Shown in pieces: positions 46,570 through 59,666 of a DNA stretch of 64,000 nucleotides (its first letter is position 1; each line of letters opens with the position of its first letter). The DNA is from Paratinospora sagittata. Taxonomy: Eukaryota > Streptophyta > Magnoliopsida > Ranunculales > Menispermaceae. The notes under the pieces were generated by a model. It was not told the DNA's origin. It did no database searches and saw only the letters and a program-made list of their open reading frames with translations. The stretch covers positions 8,641,729 through 8,705,728 of the forward strand of contig CM069600.1 in NCBI GenBank assembly GCA_035771175.1, written 5' to 3'. The translations under genes were made by a program, and so were the position numbers.

Positions 46570-48293
46570 TGTAACACCCCGTAATTTTAATTAAAACATA
46601 CATTGAAGTACGTGTATATCGAGATGTATAATACACGTATTTTATACGTATGAGCTAAATATGCACGTGACAATACACGTATTTGATACGTATGCGCTAA
46701 ATATACGCGTGTATGAATAGTAAATAAATAAAATTATGAAATGAAGATGATACATGTGAATTAAATTGATTAATTTATGGGATTGGTTAATTAAAAATGT
46801 GGCTTTGATTATGATTGAATGAATTTAATGACATTTGATGGAGGAGTTAGTTAATAAAGGGAGTCAAGGTGCATGGAATCATTTGTATATATAAATCTAA
46901 ATAAAAATAAAATAAAATAAAAAATAAAAAATAAAAATATCCTTAGTTGCTTCCAACGTGTGCAACAAGGAATAAAAAAAATGAAATGAAATGAAATGAA
47001 ACATAAAGGAAGAGAAAGGAGTTGCTGCAGAGAGAAGAACGAGCAGACAGAGAAAAAGGAAAGGAAGGAAGGAAGAAAGAAGGGGAAACGAAGGGAGATC
47101 CGAATCTGTGGTAAGCTATTTTTGTTATTTTTCGTCGTAAAATTACTATCTAAGCTAGATGTAACCTTTCTAGCGGAGTAATTTTTGTTGTAGGAGCCGT
47201 TTTACGGCATTTTCAAAAAAATGGGGTTTTGACCCAACTTGAATGAAACTCCGCTAGAAAGGTAGAAAAATGCTCCATAGACTGTTAGAACCCCGAATAT
47301 GTGGTTAGATTCAATTTCATAATGTTTGGAGACCAATTGACAATTTTAATACCATTTACATCTTTCGGATGAATAGTAAAAATAAATAGTAAATAGTAAA
47401 TGGTGAATAGTAAATAGTAAAAGTGAATAGTGAATAGTAAAAGTGAATAGTAATAGTAAATAGTGAATAGTAAAAAAATGAATAGTACTGCGAACAGTGA
47501 GTTGATATTTTAGTAGCTACCGAAATGGTAAATGATGATTCTCATGAGAATCTATGGTCATTTCAGTGCTTAAATTGAGAGCTTAAGGGCATGGATAAAC
47601 GCTCTTGAGGAAGCAACATTGTTGCTTGATTTTAGAGAAACCCCGTGTAACCACTGTGAGTATAGTTTCTTTGATTTGATTCTTGTATGACATTATACAT
47701 ATATAAAATGTTTGATTGTATGCATGGTATATTTATATATATATATTGAGTTTTATGGATCATGCAAACTGATTTTAGCATCGGAGTTTGTAATGATGAG
47801 GCTTTGCGAATCCTCATTGTCATTTCGTTAGGAATTAGACTCGAATGAGGTTTTGCGAGTCCTCATTATCAATAGGTCTGTCCTAACAAGGGTTGCGATC
47901 CTTGAAATGACTGTAAATTCGGTAATAAGATGTTGTGTCTACCTTGTACGGCCATACAAGGGATAGACCCGCTCTCTTGCCTTGCGGAGGATGGAGATTG
48001 TGCATTGTGTTATTGAAAATCATGCAAATTTATGTTGTTGACATGTACAATATATCCGTTGAATGATGCATGTGTTGAATAAGTGTTTGAAATAATTTTA
48101 AATGTCATATTTCTATAAATGTATATAATTGTCATCTCAAGAACTATATTCACTGAGCTGTTGATTGCTCACTCTATTTCCTCCAATATTTCAGGTATTG
48201 AGTCGAAGGGAAAAGGAAACTCCGTGCGTGAGTCTGGTAGGTGAATGTCTGCTTGGAGGAAATAGCTTTTGTTATTTTGATATGTATACTTAT

Positions 48294-48363
<70 letters not shown>

Positions 48364-48631
48364 ATCATCTAGATGGGATGTGTTGGCATATATATAACTT
48401 AAGATATTGGATGAGGAAATGAAAATGTGATGTGTGAATGAATGGGATGATTATAGATATCTATATTGGATTTGATTTGTAGTATAGTAAAAAAAAAAAT
48501 TATGTAGATTTGGGAAGGATTGAGAGAATACGGGAAGGCTGACAGTGTGTTATATATTGTATATGGGTATGTACAGTGTATAATATACTGTGCCTGTCAT
48601 GATGTCAGCCTACGTCAGGGGCGTCGTGACA
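46570..48631 (+). mobile_element. solo LTR, 2062 bp, TSD TGACC
   Basis: Starts TGTAACACCCCGTAATTTTA and ends GGGGCGTCGTGACA. Direct repeat TGACC flanks both ends (46565-46569 and 48632-48636). Removing the LTR and one TSD joins the LINE reading frame as ...SSASG|QVINFSKSS without loss, proving a precise insertion. It contains a run of GTGAATAGTAAA-like repeats at about 47365-47490 and a TA microsatellite at 48298-48357. Same family as the LTR at 8269-10429, opposite orientation. Confidence 0.95.
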
Positions 48632-49236
48632 TGACCCGAGGCTGAGGAGTAGGCGGCTAATATGTCCTTCAAATGTGAGCATTCCTCCTTGGTAGCTTTT
48701 ATAAACATCAGGCTATCATCTACGAAGAATAAGTGAGAGATGCATGGTCCACCTCTTCTGAAATTGATACCCATGATGGAATGAAAATTTTTTGCCTTAT
48801 AGATAATGGAAGAAAGACCCTTTGCATAGATGATGAATAGAAACGATGAGAATGGATATCCCTGACGTGGTCTTTGCTTCGGGGTGATATGTCCATGGAT
48901 CTCACAATTAATGGTGATAGATTAGGATACCGTGGTCACATATCACATTATCAAATCGACCCATCTGTCATTGAAGCCCGGAGCTTGCATCATCTTTTTA
49001 AGGAAACTAAACTCAATTATGTTATATGCCTTGTTGATATCGAGTTTAAGTGATAGGTGTTGTGATAGATTGTCCTGGCTCCCGATCAAGGAATGTAAGC
49101 ATTCTAATCCAATCAGAACCTTATCTGTAATAAGGCGCCCGGGAACGATTGCACTCTGATTTTTTGAAATGACGTCACTTATGAGTGGCAAAATGTCAAT
49201 ATAAGGAAAACAAATAACTTGAAAAAAAAAGGCCAT

Positions 49237-49508
49237 CTTTTTTTATATATTGTTTGCTTTGGTCACTTGTATAATATCATTAATTTGAAGAACTTGTTGG
49301 ACTCAATCCAAAGTTTTCAACCCAACTATAATCAAGTTTCTCAACTCCTTTTCAGGTTTGGTGACTTGTCATTTTCCAACTCCACATTCATATATAAAGT
49401 TTTTATTTTCAACCTTACCAATTATTTGCTCCAATATTTCTACATTCATGACAAAAAAACAAAAATCTGAAAATAATTAAATGAATTAGGATTTTAAACT
49501 AATTGAGG
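49237..49508. other. short AT-rich spacer before the Gypsy element
   Basis: No gene or repeat identified. It borders the TSD copy TTTAT at 49509-49513. Confidence 0.5.
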
Positions 49509-49513
49509 TTTAT

Positions 49514-52156
49514 TGTAACGACCCACTTTTCGCACCTGACGTCATGATGACGTGGACTGCCAATACGTGGTCTTATACACGTAGTCGATGTGTATAATAC
49601 TCGTATACTGTGTGTACGAGGTATTTTAATAAATTTGTGTGTTTGATATGTATTAGTGTATAATGGTCTAATACATGCAATAATCATGTGTTATGATAAA
49701 TTAGGTGTTAAATGACATGTGTTATGGTTAATTAGGAAATTAATCTAATATATTCACATGCTCATTAAATAAATGAATAGTGGAATGAATGGGAATTAAA
49801 TAAATAAGGTGGCTTGTGCATGTTATGTAATAGGTGTCTTACTCAAATTCAGCCACCATGAACTCATTTAGACACCTTGTAGCTTGTTGGCATGATGGAT
49901 TAGCCACTTGTTGATTTGTTTGTGTTGTTGGCAACTAGGTGAAAGTGGTGGCAAGTTGAAATCAGCTCATTTTGACACATGTTGGCTTGTTGGCATGAAT
50001 TGTTTAGTGGCTGAAATATGCAAGTGAAGTGCATACCAGAATATTAAGCTTGAGAGAAATTGAGAATACAGTTGAAGAAGAAGGAAATTTTGGAGCTCCA
50101 CATGAAGGTGAGATCCATAGTTTTAGATGTGAAAGTTTCATATTCAAACTCTCCTCTTCATTCTATACATTATATGTGACATGCGACAACTTTCCATGGC
50201 TAGTTTGAAACTGGAAAGTGATGAGTTTGGATTGAAATGGAGGTGAATTGAAGCTCAAACAATGGGGGATTGATTTCTGGATTATGGGTAAGTTTTCTAA
50301 TGATAAATTCATTAAGTTTCAGTGATTGAATGGTAGTAATTTAATGTATTTGACTTGCTGAAATGGTACATTATTATTGGTTGAAACAATTAGAGAGAAT
50401 CCCTTGTTGCTTGGTAAAGTAATTGAGGCTCAATTCACTACAATTTTATCATTGATTTGGGTATTCCAAACCTGGATGAACAAGGGTGTTAGAACCCATT
50501 TTAGTGACTGAAATTGTAGTGTTTTATGATTGGAAATTGGTCTTGACTATTCTGAGATGATAAATTACAAAGATTGGAGTGCAAAGTATGTGAAATTTTG
50601 AGTTTAATGATGTATACAAGTTGCTGGAAAAATTTCAGATTTGAGACTGATTTGGTAAGATGCTTACCAGTACATTTAGGTTGAATTAGTGATTAATTGA
50701 TGCTTTAGTTGATAAATTCATGTGCTGGAAATTTAGAAATTGGGCAATGGCAATACATTGGTAAGTTGTTCAATGATAGATTTTGATCAAGTTGATGGGT
50801 AATTGGCTGAAAATTTAGTGCTGGAAATGTTAGAGCATTTGAAGAATGCTTAGGTAACTTGCCTAGGGATAAAATTGATTAACTGATAGAGATGGACATT
50901 TTGTGTTCATGGTGATCAAATGAATACTTTGATCATGTGCTGAAAATTCTATTTTAGTAACTGAAATGGTAAGGGAATGGGTTATGGATACTTGGTAATT
51001 AATCAAGTGATTAAATTCATTTTTCTAGAATTCATTTGTATGTGTGTAATGTGTAATTTGCAGTGGGTGGCTTATGACTTGGATGAGGATTTGTGAACAC
51101 AATTGAAGTATTGGTGAATTGGTGAAAAAAATGTGGACTTAGGCCAAATTTTGTGATTTGTGAGTATTTCTCACCTTACTTCTCCATGTATAGCATTGTA
51201 GATAAATGAAATTGAATTCTTGAATGATATGCATTATATTATATATGTGCATTGTATTTATGATCATGAGCACGGATTTTATGCATTAACATGGCCTTAG
51301 GTATTTCGGATTAAATACCTTGGCGTTGGATTTCTTTCTATTTACTTGTTCTTTAGGGAAAAGTGTCTTGTGAAAAGGACTTTTCGAATCACTAAGGAAT
51401 GTAAGGGTAGAAGGATTAGTTGGATAACGTGTTGGTTTGAACCCATGGCGCAATGGGGGAAATGTAGGCAATGTTATCCTGATATGACCTCCTGTTGAGG
51501 CTTTTCTACATATCTTTTATGAAAATGATGCATAATTATATCTTTAATTTGGAAGCATGAATCATATATTTTCTTAATGCATTTCAATTTACCAATGTTA
51601 TTTCAAGTAACATACATGTTTTACATAAGTGCATATGTGGAGATTTTTGTGAAAAGTACTCACTGAGCTAGTTGAGCTCATTCCATTTTCCCTTATATTT
51701 TTCAGGATCATATCGTAAAGGAAAGGGCAAGGCTTAGAGTTAGTGTAGCTTGCCTTACTTCTTGTTGATGTGAGTTTTGATTTGCACATAAGGAAAATAG
51801 TAGAAGACATCTGTGTTTTGTTTTGTAAATGTATAATTATCACAGATACTATGATATATAACATATAGTTCGTGAGAAACTTTTGATATGTATATGCTAA
51901 ATGAAATAATAATAAAATATCCATGTTTATAGTAAGGATAGTCGAATCTTGTGGATTGGGTCGATGACCTCATATTCTGGATGATGATGCCATATCTCGG
52001 TATTTAATTCAACTATCCTGATCATATACATATTATGTCTTTGGATCGTATGTAACCTTCTGAGTAGAGGCTTATCAGTGCCTCAGGTTTGTCGGGTTGT
52101 GACATTCTCTGGGGTACTGTGCCGGTCGTGACGTCACCCGGGAAGGGGTCGCGACA
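49514..52156 (+). mobile_element. 5' LTR of the Gypsy chromovirus, 2643 bp
   Basis: Starts TGTAACGACCCACTTTTCGC and ends GGGGTCGCGACA. TSD TTTAT precedes it. It is almost identical to the 3' LTR 7505 bp downstream; by eye I find about four substitutions and two compensating 1-bp indels. Near its 3' end it has ACTCACTGAGCTAGTTGAGC and TTTTTCAGGATC, a block also found in the solo-LTR family, probably part of the LTR regulatory/R region. Open frames on its minus strand have no domains. Confidence 0.97.
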
Positions 52157-52160
52157 ATAT

Positions 52161-52173
52161 TGGTATCAGAGCC
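52161..52173 (+). other. primer-binding site, initiator tRNA-Met type
   Basis: TGGTATCAGAGCC, four bases after the LTR end. This is complementary to the 3' end of plant initiator tRNA-Met and the usual primer site for chromoviruses. Confidence 0.93.
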
Positions 52174-52370
52174 TGAAGTTGAGAATACCTACGGTCAAGT
52201 TATAAAATCTTTAAGAAAGATAAAAGCTTTAGAATATTATGTTTTGATTGTATGGGTATTATATGGGTAGTTAGATTATGAATAATGATATCCATAGTAT
52301 GCTACCCTGCCTGATGTATTTTGCCATTGACATTGCAGCTTTTTGAAGAAAGGCAAAATCAGGGTTAGCA

Positions 52371-55300
52371 ATGGACCCTAGCGATCAAGATAGGCTGAAG
52401 AGGTTGGAGGAAATGGTTACTATCCTGCAGCAGCAGAATGCTCAACTTTTTGAGATGATTACTAAGCTGCAACAAGATAGGCCACGTGTTGATGCACCTG
52501 CTGTTCAGGGTGTGGGCACTAGTAGTGTTGGTGTCATGGCTGTCACTCCTCCTGCTGAAATTACTGTACCGACTCCTGAGTCTGGTGCAGACGTTGAGGA
52601 GAAGAAACGATATGAGAAAGAGATGAAAGCATTCAAGATACGAGAACCTCCAACATTTTCAGGCAGTTTGAAGCTTGAGGATGCTGAGAGTTGGATTCAG
52701 CGCATTGAGGTCATCCTGAACGATATGCAGGCTCTAGACAGAGACAGAGTTCGTCTGGCTAGATTTAAGTTGGCTGATGCGGCTGATAAATGGTGGGAAA
52801 CTACTCAGAGATCTCTTGGTGAGATCAAAACTTGGATGAAATTTAAGGAGTTGTTTTATGCTACTTACTACCCGCGATCAGAGGTTGATCGGAGACGAAA
52901 TGAGTTCATTCAGTTGACCCAGGGTAGTAAATCAGTTCGAGAGTACGAGCATGAGTTTACCAGACTCTCACTCTTTGCTCCAGAGTTAGTACCTACCGAT
53001 GCTTTGAGGATGGCGAGATTGAGGGATGGTTTTCAGGATCAGATTCGACAGGGATTAGCTTTGGCTGGTGTGTCGACTTATGATCAGGCTTTGAGGCAGG
53101 CTATGGATTTTGAGACTGCTGAGGCTGCGGCTAGATCTAAGACGATGACTATTCCGCCAGTACCTGTATTTCCTTCTGCTTCATCATTTCCATCGTCAGG
53201 AAAACTCAAAAAGAAGTGGGACAAGAAGCCTTGGAATAAAGATAAGAAGCCCAAGTCCAGTGGTGGATTTTCTGGAGTTGATTCATTTGTTGCTCCTGCT
53301 TCTGTAGCATCTGTTCCAGCAGTGTACAATAAGGGAGATCAGACTCCAGTGAGATCACAGAGTCAGTCACAGACTGCATCATCAGTTCCGAGACCCGTTA
53401 TTACTTGCTTCAGATGTGGTGTGAAAGGCCACAAGGCTAATCAGTGTTCTGCGCCGAGGCAATTTTCTGCTCCAGCTATTTCTGTTACATCTGGTACGAG
53501 GGAGCAAGCTAAGGCAGTGACTGAACCAGATCCTGATGCCAGTAAGAATCTGATTGAGGGTATGATTTCTATTTGTGATATAATGTTGCATGTGTTGATT
53601 GATTCTGGTTCTACGTTATCATTCATATCTGGACATGTGGTAGATAGACTTAAATTGCCTGTGGTTAGAGCTAGTACACCTTTGATTTTGAGTACAGCTA
53701 CGGGTGAGAGAATCTACCCAGGCATGATTTGCATGAATTGTGTGGTCAAATATGAGGACCTAGAAATGCTTGTGAACCTTAGGGTGTTAGAGTTCCTCGA
53801 TTTTGATGCTATTTTGGGTATGGACTGGTTGGCGGCGTATCACGCCCAAGTGGATTGTTTCCATAAACAGATTGTATTACAGATCCATGGGCGGCCATCA
53901 GTTGTCTACAGAGGTATGACTTCTACCAGACCACCTACCAGAGGCAGACTGGCTACTGATGTAGAAACTGCACTCATGGCTAGTATTAGGCCATTAGAAG
54001 AAAAGGATCAAGGCATTCAGATTTCTGATATTCCAATAGTGAGTGAATTTCCCGATGTGTTTCCTGAAGATTTACCGGGATTACCACCCAAGCGGGAAAT
54101 TGACTTCATTATTGAGCTAGTGCCTGATACTAAACCTATCTCTATTCCACCTTATCGGATGGCACCGAAGGAGTTACAAGAACTCAAAGTGCAGATAGAA
54201 GAGCTTTTGAATAAAGGGTTTATTAACCCTAGTATGTCACCTTGGGGTGCACCGGTTCTTTTTGTGAAAAAGAAAGACGGGAGTCTGAGATTGTGTATAG
54301 ATTACCGTCAGCTGAACAAAGTCACAGTTAAGAACAAATATCCTCTACCTCGCATTGATGATCTGTTTGATCAGTTAAATGGTGCCAAATTTTTCTCTAA
54401 GATTGATTTGAGATCAGGCTACCATCAGTTGAGGATTAGAGAAGAAGATGTCCCGAAAACTGCCTTCAGGACGAGATATGGTCATTATGAATTTTTGGTC
54501 ATGCCATTTGGGCTAACGAACGCACCTGCGATGTTTATGGATTTGATGCAGAGGGTGTTTAGACCATATCTAGATCATTTCATTATTGTCTTTATTGACG
54601 ATATTTTGATATATTCCAAAACACGTGAGGAGCATGAGCAGCACCTCCGGATCACATTGCAGACATTGAAAGAGCATAGGCTATATGCTAAGCTCAGCAA
54701 ATGTGAGTTTTGGATAAATGAGGTGAAATTTTTAGGTCATGTGGTTAGTGCTGAAGGTATTTCTGTTGATTCTGCTAAGGTCGAGGCAATTATAAATTGG
54801 CCAAGACCAACCACAGTGACAGAGATTCGCAGTTTTTTGGGTCTGACTGGTTATTACAGAAGGTTTGTGGAGGGTTTTTCCAAATTGGCTACTCCACTTA
54901 CTAGGCTAACTCAGAAAAACGTGCCATATGTGTGGACTTCAGCATGTGAGGATGCTTTCAATGAACTAAAGAAAAAGTTGACTACTGCCCCGGTTTTAGT
55001 GCTCCCAGAACCTGGAAAAGAGTTGGTGATTTACACTGATGCATCACATGCAGGTTTAGGCTGTGTATTGATGCAGACGGGTAGAGTAATTGCTTATGCA
55101 TCTAGACAGTTGAAGGTGCATGAGAAAAACTATCCTGTGCATGATTTGGAGTTGGCAGCGGTAGTTTTTGCATTGAAGTTGTGGAGGCATTACCTCTATG
55201 GGGAAAAGTTCACATTGTATTCAGACCATAAGAGTTTGAAATACTTGTTTGACCAGAAGGAACTGAATATGAGACAACGTAGATGGTTGGAATTCCTAAA

Positions 55301-56957
55301 GGATTATGACTTCACTCTAGAATATCATCCTGGAAAGGCCAACGTTGTAGCTGATGCATTGAGCAGGAAACGTGTTGAGACAGGTGTGGTAGCATGTCAG
55401 ATGGCCCATGAGTGGCGACTTTTGGAGAGAGTGACTATGATGAGTGTCCTCTCTATGGCTCCACATGTTGATATTTGTGCTCAGATGCATATTCAGTTGA
55501 CAGATTCTCATATTCAGAGGATTAAAGAGATGCAGCAGCATGATCCTGATCTTGGTATGTATAATTCTTGGGCGGATAGTACGGACAGAGTTGAGTGGCA
55601 GAGAGGTCCAGATGGTATCTTGCGTTATCAGGGGAGGTTATAGGTACCCACGGATAGAGAATTGAGGGCAGAGTTGTTACAGAAGGCACACAGATCTCAG
55701 TATACCATTCACCCAGGGTCTACTAAAATGTATCATGATATGAAAAGAACCGTTTGGTGGCATGGGATGAAGAAAAGTATAGCTGAGTACGTGCAGAAAT
55801 GTGACGTGTGTCAACAAGTAAAAGCTGAACACCAGAGGCCAGGAGGCCAGATGCAACCATTATCCATTCCAGAATGGAAATGGGAGCATATTACTATGGA
55901 CTTTATCACAGGGCTACCTAGATCTCAGGGTAGATATGATGCCATCTGGGTGATTGTTGATAGATTGACGAAGTCTACGCACTTTCTTCCGATGAACACC
56001 AGAGACTCGATTGACAGACTGAGCAGATTGTATGTGCGGGAGATTGTGAGATTACATGGGGTACCTCTTTCTATTGTATCAGATAGAGATCCGCGTTTTA
56101 CATCGAGGTTTTGGCAGGCCATGCAGACTCGGTTTGGTACTCACCTCCGTCTTAGTACAGCATTTCATCCTCAGACTGATGGCCAGACTGAGAGGGTGAT
56201 TCAGATGCTGGAAGATATGCTCAGATCTTGTGCATTAGAGTTTGGTGGGACTTGGAGTGAAAGTTTACCATTATGTGAATTTGCTTATAATAACAGCTAT
56301 CAAGCCAGTATAGGTATGGCACCTTATGAGGTCTTGTATGGTAGGCCGTGTAGATCTCCGACTTGCTGGTATGAAGTGGGAGACTCACAATTATTGGGGC
56401 CGAAAGTTGTTGTTGATCATACTGAACAGATCAAGCAAATTAGGCAGAAATTGAAAGTTGCCCAAGATCGACAAAAAAGTTATTTTGATAACCGACATAG
56501 ACCTTTAGAGTTTGCAGTGGGTGACCTGGTATTGCTTAAGGTCTCGCCACGGAAAGGTCAAATGCGGTTTGGGGTGAAAGGAAAATTAGCTCCCCGTTTT
56601 ATTGGACCATTTAAGGTCTTGGGGAGGATTGGTCCGCTAGCATACAAACTTGCTCTACCTCCTCAGTTAGTCGGTGTTCATAATGTATTTCATGTTTCTA
56701 TGTTGAGAAAATACCATACAGACCCGACTAAGTATCCAGACCCAACACGCATTTTAGATGTCACACAATTACAAGTTGGCGAGGGTGCTACTTATGAAGA
56801 GAAGCCTATTCAGATTCTTGACAGGAGGATTCAAAAGTTGCGAAATAAAGAAATTCCTTTAGTCAGAGTCAAATGGCAATTTCATGACAATGAGGAGCAA
56901 ACTTGGGAGCGGGAAGATCAGATGCGGAAGAGCTTTCCTGATTTGTTCACCTCTTGA
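52371..56957 (+). pseudogene. Ty3/Gypsy gag-pol polyprotein with one in-frame stop
   Basis: One frame from ATG 52371 to TGA at 56955, broken only by TAG at 55641-55643. Gag (retrotransposon gag domain about residues 95-235) ends in a CCHC knuckle [14 protein letters not shown] at about 346. The protease has DSGSTLS at 411. RT has FIDDILIYS at about 741. RNase H has YTDASHAG near 888. After the stop, 438 in-frame codons hold the integrase HHCC zinc finger (HIGS-like region HPGSTKMYHD...CDVCQQ), the DDE core (MDFITGLP, SDRDPRF, DGQTERV) and a C-terminal chromodomain-like segment (VRVKWQFHDNEEQTWEREDQ). The stop lies between RNase H and integrase, so unsuppressed translation would lack integrase. 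The chromodomain type and long LTRs point to the Tekay/Del lineage. No frameshift is seen. Confidence 0.95.
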
Positions 56958-57004
56958 GGTAATAATTAAAGTACAATATCTTAAATTTCGAGGACAAAAT
57001 TTCC

Positions 57005-57018
57005 TAAGTTGGGGAGAT
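57005..57018 (+). other. polypurine tract of the Gypsy element
   Basis: TAAGTTGGGGAGAT directly before the 3' LTR start. Position and purine content fit plus-strand priming. Confidence 0.8.
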
Positions 57019-59661
57019 TGTAACGACCCACTTTTCGCACCTGACGTCATGATGACGTGGACTGCCAATACGTGGTCTTATACACGTAGTCGATGTGTAT
57101 AATACTCGTATACTGTGTGTACGAGGTATTTTAATAAATTTGTGTGTTTGATATGTATTAGTGTATAATGGTCTAATACATGCAATAATCATGTGTTATG
57201 ATAAATTAGGTGTTAAATGACATGTGTTATGGTTAATTAGGAAATTAATCTAATATATTCACATGCTCATTAAATAAATGAATAGTGGAATGAATGGGAA
57301 TTAAATAAATAAGGTGGCTTGTGCATGTTATGTAATAGGTGTCTTACTCAAATTCAGCCACCATGAACTCATTTAGACACCTTGTAGCTTGTTGGCATGA
57401 TGGATTAGCCACTTGTTGATTTGTTTGTGTGTTGGCAACTAGGTGAAAGTGGTGGCAAGTTGAAATCAGCTCATTTTGACACATGTTGGCTTGTTGGCAT
57501 GAATTGTTTAGTGGCTGAAATATGCAAGTGAAGTGCATACCAGAATATTAAGCTTGAGAGAAATTGAGAATACGGTTGAAGAAGAAGGAAATTTTGGAGC
57601 TCCACATGAAGGTGAGATCCATAGTTTTAGATGTGAAAGTTTCATATTCAAACTCTCCTCTTCATTCTATACATTATATGTGACATGCGACAACTTTCCA
57701 TGGCTAGTTTGAAACTGGAAAGTGATGAGTTTGGATTGAAATGGAGGTGAATTGAAGCTCAAACAATGGGGGATTGATTTCTGGATTATGGGTAAGTTTT
57801 CTAATGATAAATTCATTAAGTTTCAGTGATTGAATGGTAGTAATTTAATGTATTTGACTTGCTGAAATGGTACATTATTATTGGTTGAAACAATTAGAGA
57901 GAATCCCTTGTTGCTTGGTAAAGTAATTGAGGCTCAATTCACTACAATTTTATCATTGATTTGGGTATTCCAAACCTGGATGAACAAGGGTGTTAGAACC
58001 CATTTTAGTGACTGAAATTGTAGTGTTTTATGATTGGAAATTGGTCTTGACTATTCTGAGATGATAAATTACAAAGATTGGAGTGCAAAGTATGTGAAAT
58101 TTTGAGTTTAATGATGTATACAAGTTGCTGGAAAAATTTCAGATTTGAGACTGATTTGGTAAGATGCTTACCAGTACATTTAGGTTGAATTAGTGATTAA
58201 TTGATGCTTTAGTTGATAAATTCATGTGCTGGAAATTTAGAAATTGGGCAATGGCAATACATTGGTAAGTTGTTCAATGATAGATTTTGATCAAGTTGAT
58301 GGGTAATTGGCTGAAAATTTAGTGCTGGAAATGTTAGAGCATTTGAAGAATGCTTAGGTAACTTGCCTAGGGATAAAATTGATTAACTGATAGAGATGGA
58401 CATTTTGTGTTCATGGTGATCAAATGAATACTTTGATCATGTGCTGAAAATTCTATTTTAGAAACTGAAATGGTAAGGGAATGGGTTATGGATACTTGGT
58501 AATTAATCAAGTGATTAAATTCATTTTTCTAGAATTCATTTGTATGTGTGTAATGTGTAATTTGCAGTGGGTGGCTTATGACTTGGATGAGGATTTGTGA
58601 ACACAATTGAAGTATTGGTGAATTGGTGAAAAAAATGTGGACTTAGGCCAAATTTTGTGATTTGTGAGTATTTCTCACCTTACTTCTCCATGTATAGCAT
58701 TGTAGATAAATGAAATTGAATTCTTGAATGATATGCATTATATTATATATGTGCATTGTATTTATGATCATGAGCACGGATTTTATGCATTAACATGGCC
58801 TTAGGTATTTCGGATTAAATACCTTGGCGTTGGATTTCTTTCTATTTACTTGTTCTTTAGGGAAAAGTGTCTTGTGAAAAGGACTTTTCGAATCACTAAG
58901 GAATGTAAGGGTAGAAGGATTAGTTGGATAACGTGTTGGTTTGAACCCATGGCGCAATGGGGGGAAATGTAGGCAATGTTATCCTGATATGACCTCCTGT
59001 TGAGGCTTTTCTACATATCTTTTATGAAAATGATGCATAATTATATCTTTAATTTGGAAGCATGAATCATATATTTTCTTAATGCATTTCAATTTACCAA
59101 TGTTATTTCAAGTAACATACATGTTTTACATAAGTGCATATGTGGAGATTTTTGTGAAAAGTACTCACTGAGCTAGTTGAGCTCATTCCATTTTCCCTTA
59201 TATTTTTCAGGATCATATCGTAAAGGAAAGGGCAAGGCTTAGAGTTAGTGTAGCTTGCCTTACTTCTTGTTGATGTGAGTTTTGATTTGCACATAAGGAA
59301 AATAGTAGAAGACATCTGTGTTTTGTTTTGTAAATGTATCATTATCACAGATACTATGATATATAACATATAGTTCGTGAGAAACTTTTGATATGTATAT
59401 GCTAAATGAAATAATAATAAAATATCCATGTTTATAGTAAGGATAGTCGAATCTTGTGGATTGGGTCGATGACCTCATATTCTGGATGATGATGCCATAT
59501 CTCGGTATTTAATTCAACTATCCTGATCATATACATATTATGTCTTTGGATCGTATGTAACCTTCTGAGTAGAGGCTTATCAGTGCTTCAGGTTTGTCGG
59601 GTTGTGACATTCTCTGGGGTACTGTGCCGGTCGTGACGTCACCCGGGAAGGGGTCGCGACA
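57019..59661 (+). mobile_element. 3' LTR of the Gypsy chromovirus, 2643 bp
   Basis: Same ends and exactly the same length as the 5' LTR; followed by TTTAT (59662-59666), matching the left TSD. Differences seen against the 5' LTR include one lost base in the TTTGTGTGTTGG region (57428), one extra G at about 58966, and single substitutions near 57572, 58463, 59340 and 59586. Such low divergence implies recent insertion. Confidence 0.97.
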
Positions 59662-59666
59662 TTTAT

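Larger units (their letters stand above)
44760..49236 (-). mobile_element. LINE (L1-type), 5'-truncated, split by later insertions
   Basis: Minus-strand order from 49236 down: RT palm (SKNQSAIVPGRLITDKVLIG, KLDINKAY, about 48943-49230) and RT catalytic region HLFFVDDSLMFIKATKE (about 48700). A solo LTR (46570-48631) follows, then VINFSKSSLFHGRN, KYLGMPSL and AIPTYLMSCFKL (46255-46563). KYFPQRHFLEARIGRRP lies near 46010, then a small tRNA-like insertion with a deletion of LINE sequence, and the SIWNLKIPNKVKIFFWKAV and C..C...H zinc region (about 45600-45740). The RNase H tail LNADVAVDARQAKVVIEAII is at 45032-45421. The tail at the 3' end is an (AAT)n run (44757-44780 on plus). Frameshifts and stops occur; endonuclease is missing. 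Confidence 0.9.

Noticed and set aside
48165..48368. Open frames with IYIYIY runs on both strands (also at 21.8, 43.4 and 60.8 kb)
   Set aside because: Produced by TA microsatellites.
51598..51973. Minus-strand frames of 108 and 72 aa, repeated at 59103-59478
   Set aside because: Duplicated only because they are in the two LTRs of the Gypsy element; no domain.
55641..55643. Programmed stop-codon readthrough signal
   Set aside because: The following bases (GTACCC) do not match known plant or viral readthrough contexts; kept only as a question in the findings.
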